Below are positions 12,401-22,750 of a DNA stretch of 64,000 nt, one piece after another. Numbering within the stretch: position 1 is the stretch's first letter; each line of letters opens with the position of its first letter. The notes beneath the pieces are model-generated. The model was not told where the DNA came from, made no database searches, and was given only the letters and a program-made list of their open reading frames with translations. The stretch is from assembly GCA_014529385.2 (NCBI GenBank), contig CM043967.1, positions 129,093,682 through 129,157,681 of the forward strand. Reading direction: 5' to 3'. This DNA is from Adiantum capillus-veneris (lineage: Eukaryota; Streptophyta; Polypodiopsida; Polypodiales; Pteridaceae). The translations under genes and the position numbers were made by a program.

Positions 12401-12657
12401 TCACTTCTCATATCCACCTTGTAGAACTGGTGCTGCTCATGATCAAGCATAAAAGTTTGTTCACCATCTGCTGATATAGTAGCTTCTACCTTGACTTGCG
12501 GTCCAGATAATGTTAATGGATGAAGACAGAAATTAGCATCAGGAAGCTCAAAATGTTCTTGCAAAGAAGCAAATGTCAAAAAATAAATTCTGGTATCAAA
12601 CATAAGCACTAACTTCTGTCCACGCCCTGGACCAAAAACTGTAATGCATCTCCCCAT
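9468..12657 (-). pseudogene. Mutator-like (MULE) transposase, decayed
   Basis: Minus-strand ORFs 12657-11344, 11343-10546, 10560-10304 and 10330-9468 line up as one protein. The N-terminal part has a Cys/His cluster ending in HLGEHNHPC, like the WRKY-GCM1 fold of MULE transposases. The core has HFDHVHRVQGW, then FRGFMANEASANW and CLFHWEQSMVRHT. The C-terminal part has TYSVTMS, GTCEDFQ and MPCKH, a SWIM zinc finger. Damage: in-frame TAA at 11344-11346, a frame change near 10550, a frameshift at an A-run near 10335, and an in-frame TAA at 9630 splitting the SWIM finger; reading continues in frame to a TGA at 9468. The core motif reads MAN where related proteins I recall read MAD, so a catalytic Asp may be lost. 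No terminal inverted repeats were found. Confidence 0.75.
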
Positions 12658-12660
12658 GTG

Positions 12661-13830
12661 TTAATAGCGTGCTGAGCAGAAGGTTGCCAATATTAGAAAG
12701 CAGTGGCATGGTTTTAATTGATACAATGGGTCCCTCTTAAAATAGACTGATATGCTTAAAATCCTATTCATAACCGCAAGCCGCCAAGAGGATTTCATGT
12801 TCGTGTTCCCAGGAACAACAATCATAGCTTTATAAAATATATTATAATAAAAATAATTCACTTTGAGTTTTAAGATTTTCAGTGAATCGTGCATAGTAAT
12901 GACAAGCGAATTTCACCTACCCTCGTCAGTATCCCATGCACAAACCCCAAATACCCTCTCCAACCAAATTTTAGAATGTTTGCACAATGTTGAGCTACGG
13001 GCATGGTCACGCGAGGCTTAGTCAAAACCAAGGCCTGGCAGTCTCTTACAAGAGCTCAGATATGGTCGGCACAATTCCCTTTTGGGGTGGCAGATTGGTT
13101 GTTGCATCCAGTGCTAAAGCCCGCACGTTGTTGGTCAGGGAAGATTGATCGTCCATTGTCATCTCCATGCCGAAAACTGCGCCATCACTAATGACTTGTT
13201 ACGGGCGTCGCCCACCTCAGCACACGCGTGAGGTGCCCAATCTGGAGCACCCTGTGTGTAGTGCTCGAAAAAAACTTTTTTCCAAAACATGGCAAACCTA
13301 CATATGTGAAACAACATAGGTAAATTGACAAAATTTGAAGGCTTTTACACCGAATTACACTAAATTTTTCAAAATTGTGTAGGTTTTTTCACCTTTAAAT
13401 ATAAAATTAAGAAGTAAATTTCAAAATTTGTAGGTGGGATTACACTAAATCTAGTTTTCTTTTTAGCACTACCTATGTGTAAACATACTTACATTGAAAC
13501 AGTGTTAGGAAAAAATGATTTTCACAAACAAATCTGAATCGAATTTTACAATACTAGTTAGTATTTTTATAAAATTACACATATTTTTTGTGTATATTAA
13601 ATCGGTCATTAAAAGGGCAAGGCAATCAAGAGATCTTTATTGCAAATTTTTTTAGTAGATCTCTTGCGCCAATCTGGCCAATCGATTGCGCTAGGTTGCA
13701 GGCTATTTTAAATACCTTTACCCTTGCATATATGCCGTTTTTAAATGCTCCTACTCGTTTTACTTGGTGAGCCAAAGACTCTTTTCCAAGTATTTGAACA
13801 TAGTAGCCACCACTTGGCATTAGATTTTAA
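12661..13830. other. Flank of the MULE gene, no gene seen
   Basis: Presumed 5' flank of the minus-strand transposase followed by AT-rich sequence. Short ORFs at 12661-12894, 13003-13191 and 13588-13820 show no recognisable motif. Confidence 0.35.
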
Positions 13831-14240
13831 AAAAAAAAACAAAGCTCTAAGTAAAAATGAAAAGCTACCAAGTTAATAAAATAAAAAAAGCTTGTGAAGC
13901 TATTGTTATGAAAAGAGGGCAATTGAGCTAAGTTATGAAAAGCTACCAAGTTAATAAAATAAAAAAAAGCTTATGCGTTAGTTTGTGAAGCTACCTTTGT
14001 GAAGCTACCTTGAAGCTTTTTTTAACCTTAAAGGCTATCTTAAAGCTTTTCTTAACCTTGAAGCTTTTTACAGCGCATAAAGGCTTTTCATAACATTGCG
14101 CTCTCTTGAAGCTTTTTTTAACCTTAAAGGCTATTCATAAAGGCTTTACAACCTGCGTTTTTTCAGTAGACTATTCATAAAGCCTGCATTTTTTCAGTAG
14201 ACTATTCATAAAGGTTTTACATGTAAAAACCTATTCATAG
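13830..14240. repeat. Local degenerate repeats (GAAGCTT/AAGGCTATTCATAAAGGC type)
   Basis: A block starting GAAAAGCTACCAAGTTAATAA occurs at about 13858 and again at about 13938. It is followed by several diverged copies of AACCTTAAAGGCTATTC and two copies of TTTTTTCAGTAGACTATTCA. It looks like slippage-generated tandem sequence with no coding sense. Confidence 0.65.
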
Positions 14241-14635
14241 AGACTTTACAACCTGTCTTCGGTTACTTGCTGCATCCACGCCTGCAATTTTCCACGCCAC
14301 TAGCATTGACAGTTTGCGCTAATCTCATGGACACCTTGCGTTTCAACCTCAGAGACCTTGTCTCTTGCGTCTCTTGCGCTACTTCAGCTTACGCCCTCTG
14401 AGGCAATCATTCTCTGCAGTAAGAGTAAATCTCCGTCAAATCTTGCTATGCAATCCTTCTGTGCAACATTCATTCTCCTTCAAATCTTGCCTTCAAGACT
14501 CAATCTCTGTAGCATGCCTTAATCGCTAAGGAAACCCTAAACGCCAAGCTCAGAGTTCGAATACAAATCGCCATGGGGAGAAGAGAGTCTTCCTCGGCTC
14601 TAAAGCCTCCTACCAAGTACCTTTGTAAACTACCT

Positions 14636-15435
14636 GTAGCCATCCACGCTGGCGTGGATGGCTCTACAGGTAGTTTTTTTTTTCAATGTTTAAGATTAAG
14701 TTTTGTAAGGCTACTAGTTTAAATTTAAAATTTTTGACCCTTTTAACGAATACAGAAAGATTTTGTATAGCTTTCTGTCGATTATAGAAGAGTAAACTAA
14801 ACTACAACAGAGAAAGATTCTTAGCCTAAACTCTTGGATTTACCTATCGATAAGCTCTCTCTAGAGATTTGCAGAGTTGAATAGCTTCTCCAAGAACTGT
14901 CTGTAGCCATCCACGCCGACGTGGATGGCTAGGAGTTTCCTGGGGCAATTTTTGTGATTTATGGTGTCTCATAGCCTCTGTTAGAACTGTCTGTAGCCAT
15001 CCACGCCGGCTTGGATAACTACAAGGAATTTTTGAATATGAGAATTTTCATCTATAGATAAGCTTTCTATAGAAATTTTCAGAGTTTCATAGATTCTATT
15101 AGAATTGTCTGTAGCCATCCACGCCGGCGTGGATGGCTAGAAGGAATTTTTGAGTTTGTGAATTTTTATATAAATAAACTCTCTCTGGAGATTTGCAGAG
15201 TTACCTAGCTTCTGTTAGAACTATCTGTAGCCATCCACACCGACGTGGATGGCTAGAAGGAGTTTCTTGGGACAATTTTTTTTTGCAGTGATTCATTCTT
15301 AGAAAGCTCCCTCAAGCCATCCATGCCAACATGGATGGCTAGAAGGAATTTCTCAAGCTGAAATTTTATAGTTGGGCATGCCTTTTTTAAATATGTTAGC
15401 TCCCTCTTGTGATCAACGCCGACTTGGATGCTTTG
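14636..15435. repeat. Tandem array with a 26-bp perfect-palindrome core, about seven units
   Basis: The core AGCCATCCACGCC plus its reverse complement recurs near 14640, 14903, 14993, 15113, 15227, 15313 and, degenerate, 15412. Later units share about 115 bp, including CTCTCT, GAGATTTGCAGAGTT and TTAGAACT before the core and AGAAGGA after it. The first unit has the longest arms (20 paired bases with a 2-base bulge, 14631-14674). The final units are decayed. Each unit could form a stem-loop as DNA or RNA. Confidence 0.85.
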
Positions 15436-15852
15436 ATGGATGATCAATAAATAAAGTTTTTGATGTTTTTAATTCTCCATTTTAAAATTTAAGGTCAGAA
15501 CTCGAGCTCGAAGGCTCGAATTCATGTTTAAGTCTTCAAGTACCGAGGTCGCCATTGCTTCAATCCACAGAGGGGCCCCGGTGAGATACCAGAGTCAAGG
15601 ACACGGTGAGTTGCCACATCTGTAGAGAGAGAGATTGAGGTTGGTTAATCTTTCTTTCCACTGAGCACTCTCTCTCACACACACGAGCATAGAATGTGTC
15701 TGGCTCTCTCACACGGACACACGCAGAGATGCAGAATTTGCCCCTCTCTCTGACACCCATGAGCATGTGCAGAAGATTTGGATTCTATAATGTCGCTTTC
15801 TCACCGTCTCTCTCACATACACAATGTGTGTGCCTGTTGTGGTGTCTGTTTC

Positions 15853-15878
15853 GGGGGGGGGGGGGGGGGGGGGGGGGG
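15853..15878 (+). repeat. Poly-G run (26 G)
   Basis: Uninterrupted run of 26 G. It follows a stretch rich in CT and CA/GT short repeats (15630-15850). Confidence 0.95.
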
Positions 15879-16060
15879 CAAAGCAGTGGAGTCGGCTTTT
15901 CACACGTATGCAAGTAGTTTTCACCATTGATTTTAAAACTTAAGAAATTTGAGTTAAGCGAAAGTAAATCAATGCCCTGTAGGCAATAACATATATTGAG
16001 TTGAAGCTAGTTAAATGAAAATGGTAATAAATTTGGGTTTTTTCCCAGCAGCGGTAAGGG

Positions 16061-16062
<2 letters not shown>

Positions 16063-16155
<93 letters not shown>

Positions 16156-16423
16156 TTTGGGCAGGAGAGCCATGAACATTTGCTTGGTGGATATGGCCCG
16201 CAAGCTCTCAAAGCATCTTGCCACACTTACCTTCAACTGGGAATACCAAAATGTCCATGGAGAGGGAATTTGGAATGTAAAAGGCCCCCTTTCGCATTAT
16301 CTTATCGAATTGAGTATACATTGCTAAAGGAAACCTTGTAAAATTGGAAGTGATTCAAAGGGAAAAAACATGAGTGGATTAGTTCGAGCAGAGGGAAACT
16401 CTTATTACATAGTACATAGGCTC

Positions 16424-16462
<39 letters not shown>

Positions 16463-16729
16463 TTGGGTAGGAGAGCCATGAACATTTGCTTGGTGGATAT
16501 GGCCCGCAAGCTCTCAAAGCATCTCGCCACACTTACCTTCAACTAGGAATACCAAAATGCCCATGGAGAGGGCATTTGGAATGTAAAAGGCCCGCTTTCG
16601 CATTATCTTATCGAATTGAGTATACATTGCTAAAGGAAACCTTGTAAAATTGGAAGTGATTCAAAGGAAAAAAACCTGAGTGGATTAGTTCAAGCGGATG
16701 GAAACTCTTATTACATAGTACATAGGCTC

Positions 16730-16775
<46 letters not shown>

Positions 16776-17044
16776 AGTTGTTGGGCAGGAGAGCCATGAA
16801 CATTTGCTTGGTGGATATGGCTCGCAAGCTCTCAAAGCATCTTGACACGCTTACCTTCAACTTGGAATACCAAAATGCCCATGGAGAGGGCATTTGGAAT
16901 GTAAAAGGCCTGCTTTTGCATTATCTTATCGAATTGAGGATACATTGCTAAAGGAAACCTTGTAAAATTGGAAGTGATTCAAAGGAAAAAAACCTGAGTG
17001 GATTAGTTTGAGCAGAGGGAAACTCTTATTACATAGTACATAGG

Positions 17045-17098
<54 letters not shown>
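16063..17098. repeat. Three tandem ~300-bp units, each separated by a (CT)n tract
   Basis: Units at about 16151-16429, 16457-16732 and 16773-17046 are nearly identical, from AGGAGAGCCATGAACATTTG to TTACATAGTACATAGG. Each is bounded by a (CT)n tract (16063-16150, 16428-16456, 16731-16772, 17048-17095). One frame reads NICLVDMARKLSKH and HGEGIWNVKG across the unit, so it may descend from a coding exon, but I do not recognise it and all units carry stops. Confidence 0.85.
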
Positions 17099-17523
17099 CC
17101 CCCCCGAAAACCAACCAACACCATACAGTTCATTGCTCTGATCTTGATGCAACAGCCAATGGTGGTGTATATAGGAGCCTCTTTTTTCCTCCTCAGAAAA
17201 CTAGCATCGAGTACTGTATGGCTCAGGTCCAGCCACGCAATCAATATTCATAGGGCTATAACCCTAGTGTGGGCAATAAGTTGTGTCCTATCTGCTTTAG
17301 GCTACCCAATCCTAACATGTTAACGCCTACAAATTGGTAACAGGGCCAAGATGAGGTGCTCCATGTACTTAGACACCCACTAAAAGTAATTGGTGTCTTC
17401 ATCCTTGGGCAAGTACTTTTGAAACTCCAATTTATACTTCACCAATGTAAATGCATCCTATGCGCCTACATCATCAGTTGAAAGAAAAATGCAATCTAAT
17501 CTTGCGGAGCCGAGATTGAAGAG

Positions 17524-17616
17524 TGTTGAAATGGGATTTGAACCCATGATACAATGTGACTATTGATGGACTCTACTTTGTCTTTGGCTCCTAGCCATCG
17601 ATTGTGCTATGCTTAG
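17524..17616 (-). ncRNA. tRNA-like / possible tRNA-derived SINE head
   Basis: On the minus strand there is an A-box-like TAGCACAATCGATGG (17609-17595) and, about 50 bases on, a perfect T-arm ATGGGTTCAAATCCCAT (17547-17531) holding a canonical B box. A short D-stem is possible. The acceptor ends do not pair, so a working tRNA is unlikely. A SINE head or tRNA pseudogene with a long variable arm fits better. Confidence 0.45.
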
Positions 17617-17796
17617 AACTCATCCTAGATAGATGTAAACCCCTTGGATTTGTGCATATTAGCACACAATGATTGTGCCATAAATACAATTGAACGATCA
17701 AATTTATAGATGGGGGTTTAAGGCCGATATTCAATTTCCACACAGCAATAGTGAAAGGGTTACCTTATTTACCTGTTAGAATTTTGTTGCACACTT

Positions 17797-18468
17797 TTGC
17801 ATTTCCTGTTACTGGTTATGTTTTCTTTTTCAATGCAGTCACCATGTTGTAGCGATCAGAGCATGGTGGTGGTGACCCCCCAAGCAGCTTGCACCCCTCA
17901 GCAGTTGGCTCCCTCAGAGCAGCCACAACCACCAGAGCAGGGACCGGCACCTCCTGTTCCTACACCCTCTCTTGCAGACATACACACTTTGGTGGTGGAG
18001 TTGTTCCATGGGGCAGAGCACCTTTGCAATCTTTCAGCTTGCCTAGAGTCCAGGTCAGCCGCCGACAGAGTCCTTGGAGTCTACCGCAGTATGTTCGGTA
18101 GGATGCACGACCCCCATGCCTTCCAGGAGTGGGCACTCACACACCGTGTTGGGAGAGCAGGGTTGTCGTGGCGTTAGGTGGAGGTGCTTCCTTTGATACG
18201 CTCACTTACTTTGCAGCAGTTTCGTCCACGGCCAGGAGACATAGTGGCACGAGCACCCTTTCCCATAGATCATTTTCTACAGCCTGGCATGAGAGAGCAT
18301 GCCCTTCTATGCTACATGACATACTATGGTGCCTTGCCTCACCACTTGGAGGTGCCTACCTACTTTGCTTTCCATCTCTGCGTAGAGTTTGTCCTCGGGC
18401 TCGACGTGGACTACTTCGATAGACGTCCAGGAGGGGGTCACAGTTCTGGTAGACTAGGCCAGCAGTAG
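17797..18468 (+). pseudogene. Unrecognised ORF interrupted by one stop
   Basis: One frame stays open for about 220 codons from the ATG at 17797, apart from a single TAG at 18175-18177. A Pro/Gln-rich N-terminal segment (residues about 25-55) is followed by a likely helical region (IHTLVVELFHGAEHL, RPRPGDIVARAPFPIDHFL, HLCVEFVLGLDVDYFDRR). I do not recognise the family. It could be a gag-like or host gene fragment. Base composition is more GC-rich than its surroundings, which favours former coding. Confidence 0.4.
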
Positions 18469-18639
18469 AGGCTCCCTGGGACGATGAGTTCACATGTCGT
18501 CCATCTCATCGACTTCCAGAGCTGACGGTCCCTTGGAGCGTAGTCCAGGGCCTGAGCACATAGCTTGGATTGGAGGTCCGTTCCGTGGGCAACACACTCA
18601 ACCACCTTGTCGAGCGGTTTTCACAGCCAAGAGGCCTTT

Positions 18640-19062
18640 CTCAGGTACATTTTTGTAGTCTTAACCTACCAATATTTAATTGGTAGAGTGGTGAGTTATA
18701 TGATTATAGTCGTCTTCTTTTCTAGTGTTTGCAACTCACAAGTACCACACTTTTGTACGATGTATAGCTAGATGTATAGTTGCACCAGAACTTTGCCCCC
18801 AAATGTGCTTATGATTATAGTCGTCTTCTTTGAATCACCATGTTTTAATTTTTTCCTTTGTACCATATGTCTTTAGAATTGTAGCCGCCATGTTTTAATT
18901 TTGCGGTTGACTTGTATCAAAATTTTTTACGATGTGTCTTGTTGACTATAATTGCCATGTTTACTTATTCCAGTCCATTTGTACCAAACCTCTGTAAACT
19001 TTGTCTTTATGATTATTGTCATCTCGTTATAGTTTTGGGTGTTCACCTGTACCACAGCTTTG
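18640..19062. repeat. Diverged tandem repeats of roughly 90-100 bp
   Basis: Four to five diverged copies share TGATTATAGTCGTCTTCTTT, CCATGTTTTAATTTT and TTTGTACCA...TGTCTT in the same order. The block ends where the 190-bp satellite begins. Confidence 0.6.
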
Positions 19063-19712
19063 TAGGACCCTCAATGGGCCCTTAGCAAAGCCAAAACAAA
19101 AAAACTTGTGATTGTGTCACCCTAAACCGACAAGACGGGAGCGGATGGCCATGAAGCTTTGCAGGGGCAGGGAAAGCACCCTAATTCCCACCCTTGCAAA
19201 GTTTAATAGCCATCACAATTTATTTTTTTGGTCTACGGTGGCACAATTGCCTTTTTTTTCGTTGGGCCCTTAGCGAAGCCGAAACAAAAAAATTGGTAAT
19301 TGTGCCACCCTAGACGGAAGAGACGGGAATGGATGGCCATGAAACTTTGTAGGGGTGGTAAAAGAACCTAAATTCCCACCCCTGCAAAGTTTCATGGCCA
19401 TCGCCATCTGTCTCGATGGTCTACCGTGGCACAATCGCGTGTTATTTTCCATTGCGTCCATAGCGAAGCCAAAATTTAAAAAATGGCAATTGTGCCACCC
19501 TAAACCGATGAGATAGGAGTGGATGGTCATGAAAATTTGCACTAGTGGTAAAAGCACATAAATCCCCATCCCTACAAATTTTCATGGCCATCCACTCCTG
19601 TCCCGTTTGTCTACGGTGGGACAATCGCCTCTTTTTTTCCATTGGACACATAGCGAAGCCAAAACAAAACAATTGGTGATTGCGCCACCCTGCACCAACG
19701 AAAGGGAGTGGG
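19063..19712. repeat. 190-bp hairpin satellite, segment A (about 3.5 monomers)
   Basis: Start of the main satellite. The monomer period is 189-191 bp, measured between CATAGCGAAGCC anchors. Each monomer is an imperfect inverted repeat: GGCCATGAAACTTTGCAGG and its complement form an inner stem, and TTGTGCCACCCTAGACCG pairs with CGGTCTACCGTGGCACAA further out, giving arms of about 70 bp. The segment is cut at 19712 by a copia element. Confidence 0.9.
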
Positions 19713-20058
19713 TGTAAGGCTCTAGTTAAGGTGGTTTTTTGTAAGTTGCATTCATGCTTGGCACATGATTACGAGTTTTTACATTTAAGTAGAGAGACGA
19801 GATATGTGAATGGCAAAATAAAAAATAAGGCTTGCTAAAATAGATTGATTGTAGAAATGTACAATGGTACCCTTATATAGAAGAGCCATACAATGACATA
19901 CATGGTGACATAATAGGTAAGGTGGTGGAAATATCTAAGATATTATTTCTAGCATAGTGCCACACATGCTATTAGGCTAGATATTATGCCACACAGGCTA
20001 ATAGGGCTAAGAGGTGTTACATATGCCATAGATAAGAATTATAGGACGTGCCCACCCA
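19713..20058 (-). repeat. 3' LTR of the copia element
   Basis: Matches 22405-22750 along its length with scattered differences. On the plus strand it begins TGTAAGGCTCTAG and ends GTGCCCACCCA. The mismatches between the two LTRs show the insertion is not recent. Confidence 0.85.
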
Positions 20059-20112
20059 AAAATCCTCCCCTTGGGCATAGACTACAAAAGAAGACAAGGT
20101 ACAATATCCAAA

Positions 20113-20184
20113 ATGGTATCCACTCAGGATGACAACATGGTATCCACTCAGGATGACAAAATGGTATCCACTCAGGATGACAAA
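20113..20184. repeat. 24-bp unit repeated three times
   Basis: ATGGTATCCACTCAGGATGA plus CAAA/CAAC, three adjacent copies with one difference. It lies between the copia gag end and its 3' LTR. Confidence 0.95.
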
Positions 20185-20208
20185 CCTCCCTTAGGCAAGA
20201 AAAAGTCT

Positions 20209-21508
20209 TCAAAGTATGTCGTCATCAAGCACAAAGTTGTTATCTCCTTCTTCATAAGGTTCTTCTTCATCATCCTCTTCAACTATGTGTGTTGCTCCTC
20301 GCACTTTCTTCTTCCCTTTCATGTTGCCTCTTGTTTTGTTGTCGTTGAAGCTGTTGTTGTTGATGTTATTGTTGTTGCTGTTGTTGGGGTTCATTGCATA
20401 ACATCTAGAAGGGGGGTGTCCCTTCTTTCCACATACATAACAAGACTTGTTCAAGTAGCAATCTTTAGCAATGTGTCCTAATTTACCATAATCAAAACAT
20501 TTCCTGACCTTATTTGATAAGGATGATGCTACATATGTTCCTCCCCTTAGAGGAAGGTCATTCATGTGCTTCTTTTCTTCTGCTTGTAGTAAATTTACAA
20601 CATCTTGGAGTGTAGGTGTGGACTCTTTTCCTTCAAGCACAGTGACAATGTGATCATCAGAAGAAGTTAATGCACTTAGAAGCACTACAACTTTATCATC
20701 CTCTAGAACTTCACATTCAATGTAGGTGAGCTGGGTAACAATGCTTTTCAGTCTATTAACTAGGCTTGCTATGTCTTCATCCTCGAGCATTGTGAGTTTG
20801 TAGAGTTGCTTCTTGAGACTTATTTTGCTCTTTTTAGTTTTTGCACCAAAATTCCTTTCTAAAATATCCCAATCTTCATTTGCATGATAGCATTTATCTA
20901 TAAAATGGACATAATTATCATGCAGAAAGTGATTATGATGCCTAAAGCTTGTTCATCTTTGGCTTGGGTTTGTGCGCTCACTGTGGCAGTTGTAGCCCTA
21001 GTTTGTACCCCTTTTGGTTATGCTTGCTCTTAAGGTGCTTTGACTATTGCCCACAAGTTCTTTTTCATTAAATATCCTCTCAATTTTGTTTGCCATGTAT
21101 GGAATCCTTCACCGTTGAATTTTTCCACTCCTTTCTCACCCATTGTTTGGCTAGCTAGAGGGGTCTTAGATTTAGGAGACTCCTAATTCCAGTGTCTTCC
21201 TCTTTACAGCTAAATAATCACCAAAGTGATAGCATACAAATCATAAAAGTCTTAAAAAGACCTTAGAAATTATCCACTCTATTTACCAAGCTTTGAGCAT
21301 AATTGCGGAAAGCTTCGTTCAGATCATTTTCAGCGACTTCTTCAATGAGGTTAAATTGTTGATGTTGAGGAGATGGTTATTGTGGCCTTTGCTTATTGCA
21401 CCAATGCTCTTGATATTCCTTCCTTGAGATTCTTGCTTTTCGTGCAATCGAGGCAATTGAATCTTCTAGGTTGGCTTTTGAGTTTGAAGAAGTGTCGTTA
21501 CTAGCCAT
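20209..21508 (-). pseudogene. Copia gag with two CCHC zinc knuckles, broken
   Basis: The start codon on the minus strand is at 21508 (MASNDTSSNSKANLEDSIAS). Stops follow in the first third. The best part is the open frame 20790-20209: a gag helical region (SLVNRLKSIVTQLTYIECEV, TLQDVVNLLQAEEKK), then CFDYGKLGHIAKDC and CYVCGKKGHPPSRC, two CX2CX4HX4C nucleic-acid-binding knuckles. An Asn-rich linker and an acidic tail (EEDDEEEPYEEGDNN) follow. The protein would have packaged element RNA. As read it is truncated at the 5' side by stops. Confidence 0.8.
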
Positions 21509-22390
21509 GCAAAGAGTTCATAAACATGCTTTGTTTTAAAAAAAAACTGATGATAATGCTCAATTGTGAAGTTGCATACAGTTAGGATAGCCAAGAGTGT
21601 ATTGAGTGTGAATGGTGCGACTAAGGCTCAAAGAACTCGTGTGAGAACAGCCTATAAGGCTTTGGAGGCCATTAAAAAAATAAAAATAAAAATTATTACA
21701 GCTGGATAATCAGTCGCTTGCAAGCAGGGTGACTCGACAGTCCGTGAGTAGCGAGGGTGTTAGCTTGTGGGCCCTTAGCTGCAACGAGTTATATATACGG
21801 CTTTGTAGGGCTGCGGGCAGAGATAGTTGCAGTTGAAGCTCGCACATGCTTTTGATGACGATGCCGAGGCCAGCAAGTGATGGTTACAAATGGCTTGAAG
21901 AACAAAAGGAGAAATCCGGGCCTCACAGGGTATTGTTGACGATGAGCATGGCTGCAGGTGCACAGTGAAGTCGAGGCTTGAGAACTGCCGAAGACGATTG
22001 TATGTGTTGGGCGTGATGATAAGCTAAAACAGTAAACCGGCAGCAGTTGAGGCAGGCAATGGTCTTGAGCAGTGAAGAGGATTGAGATGACAGCAAGGTT
22101 GCTTCGGGTGATTGGAGCAAGAGACTGAAGGAGCGCAAGCCAGTAGGGCGTTGGTGTAATGAAATGCTTACGAGGCAGCGTCAGGTTGTTGAGCTGGTAA
22201 GGCTTGGTGTCACTTTCCCTCCTCCACCACTTGTCCCAAGTTCGGATTAGCCTAAAGTATAAAAACTTCTGAAAATAAAAACAAATGTGGTTCCCACACA
22301 GCTATTTACACACCTAATATAAGAACAGTTTACAATAAACGATAACGCTAATAATTATATTGATATAATTACAATAAGCCTCACAATTTC

Positions 22391-22402
22391 GCTCTGATAC
22401 CC
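22391..22402 (-). promoter_or_regulatory. Primer binding site (initiator Met tRNA type) of the copia element
   Basis: Minus strand GGGTATCAGAGC lies two bases inside the 5' LTR. It matches the known plant TGGTATCAGAGC site except at the first base. Confidence 0.85.
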
Positions 22403-22404
22403 GT

Positions 22405-22750
22405 TGTAAGGCTCTAGTTAAGGTGTTTTTTTGTAAGTTTCATTCATGCTTGGCACATGATTACGAGTAATTACATTTAATTAGAGAGACAAGATATGCG
22501 AATGACAAAATACAAAATAAGGTTTGCTAAAATAGATTGATTGTAGAAATGTACAATGGTGCTCTTATATAGAAGAGTCATACAATGACATACAGAGTGA
22601 CATCATAAGTAAGGTGGTGGAAATATCCAAGATATTATTTTTAGCATAGTGCCACACAAGCTATTAAGCTAGATATTATGCCACACAGGCTAATAGGGCT
22701 AAGAGGTGTTACATATGCCATAGATAAAAATAATAGGGCGTGCCCAACCA
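22405..22750 (-). repeat. 5' LTR of the copia element
   Basis: Partner of 19713-20058, the same length of 346 bp. On the plus strand it runs from TGTAAGGCTC to GCCCAACCA. Confidence 0.85.

Larger units (their letters stand above)
19713..22750 (-). mobile_element. Non-autonomous Ty1/copia element (gag only), inserted in satellite
   Basis: About 3.04 kb with two direct LTRs of 346 bp, a tRNA-iMet-type primer site next to the high-coordinate LTR, a purine tract AAGGGGAGGATTTT beside the low-coordinate LTR, and a gag remnant. There is no protease, integrase or RT, so it must have depended on a full element. Satellite flanks it on both sides. The likely target duplication is AGTGG/AGCGG, slightly offset from the LTR ends. 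Confidence 0.85.

Noticed and set aside
14573-14722. 49-codon ORF starting MGRRESSSALKPPTK
   Set aside because: Its second half is the palindromic repeat and it has no visible homology. Kept only as a note in the array finding.
14636-15435. CRISPR-like appearance of spaced palindromic repeats
   Set aside because: Spacers are themselves conserved between units, lengths vary, the context is plant-like and no cas genes exist. The same holds for the 5220-5800 array.
15940-17244. Ser-Leu and Arg-Glu repeat ORFs
   Set aside because: Translations of (CT)n microsatellites.
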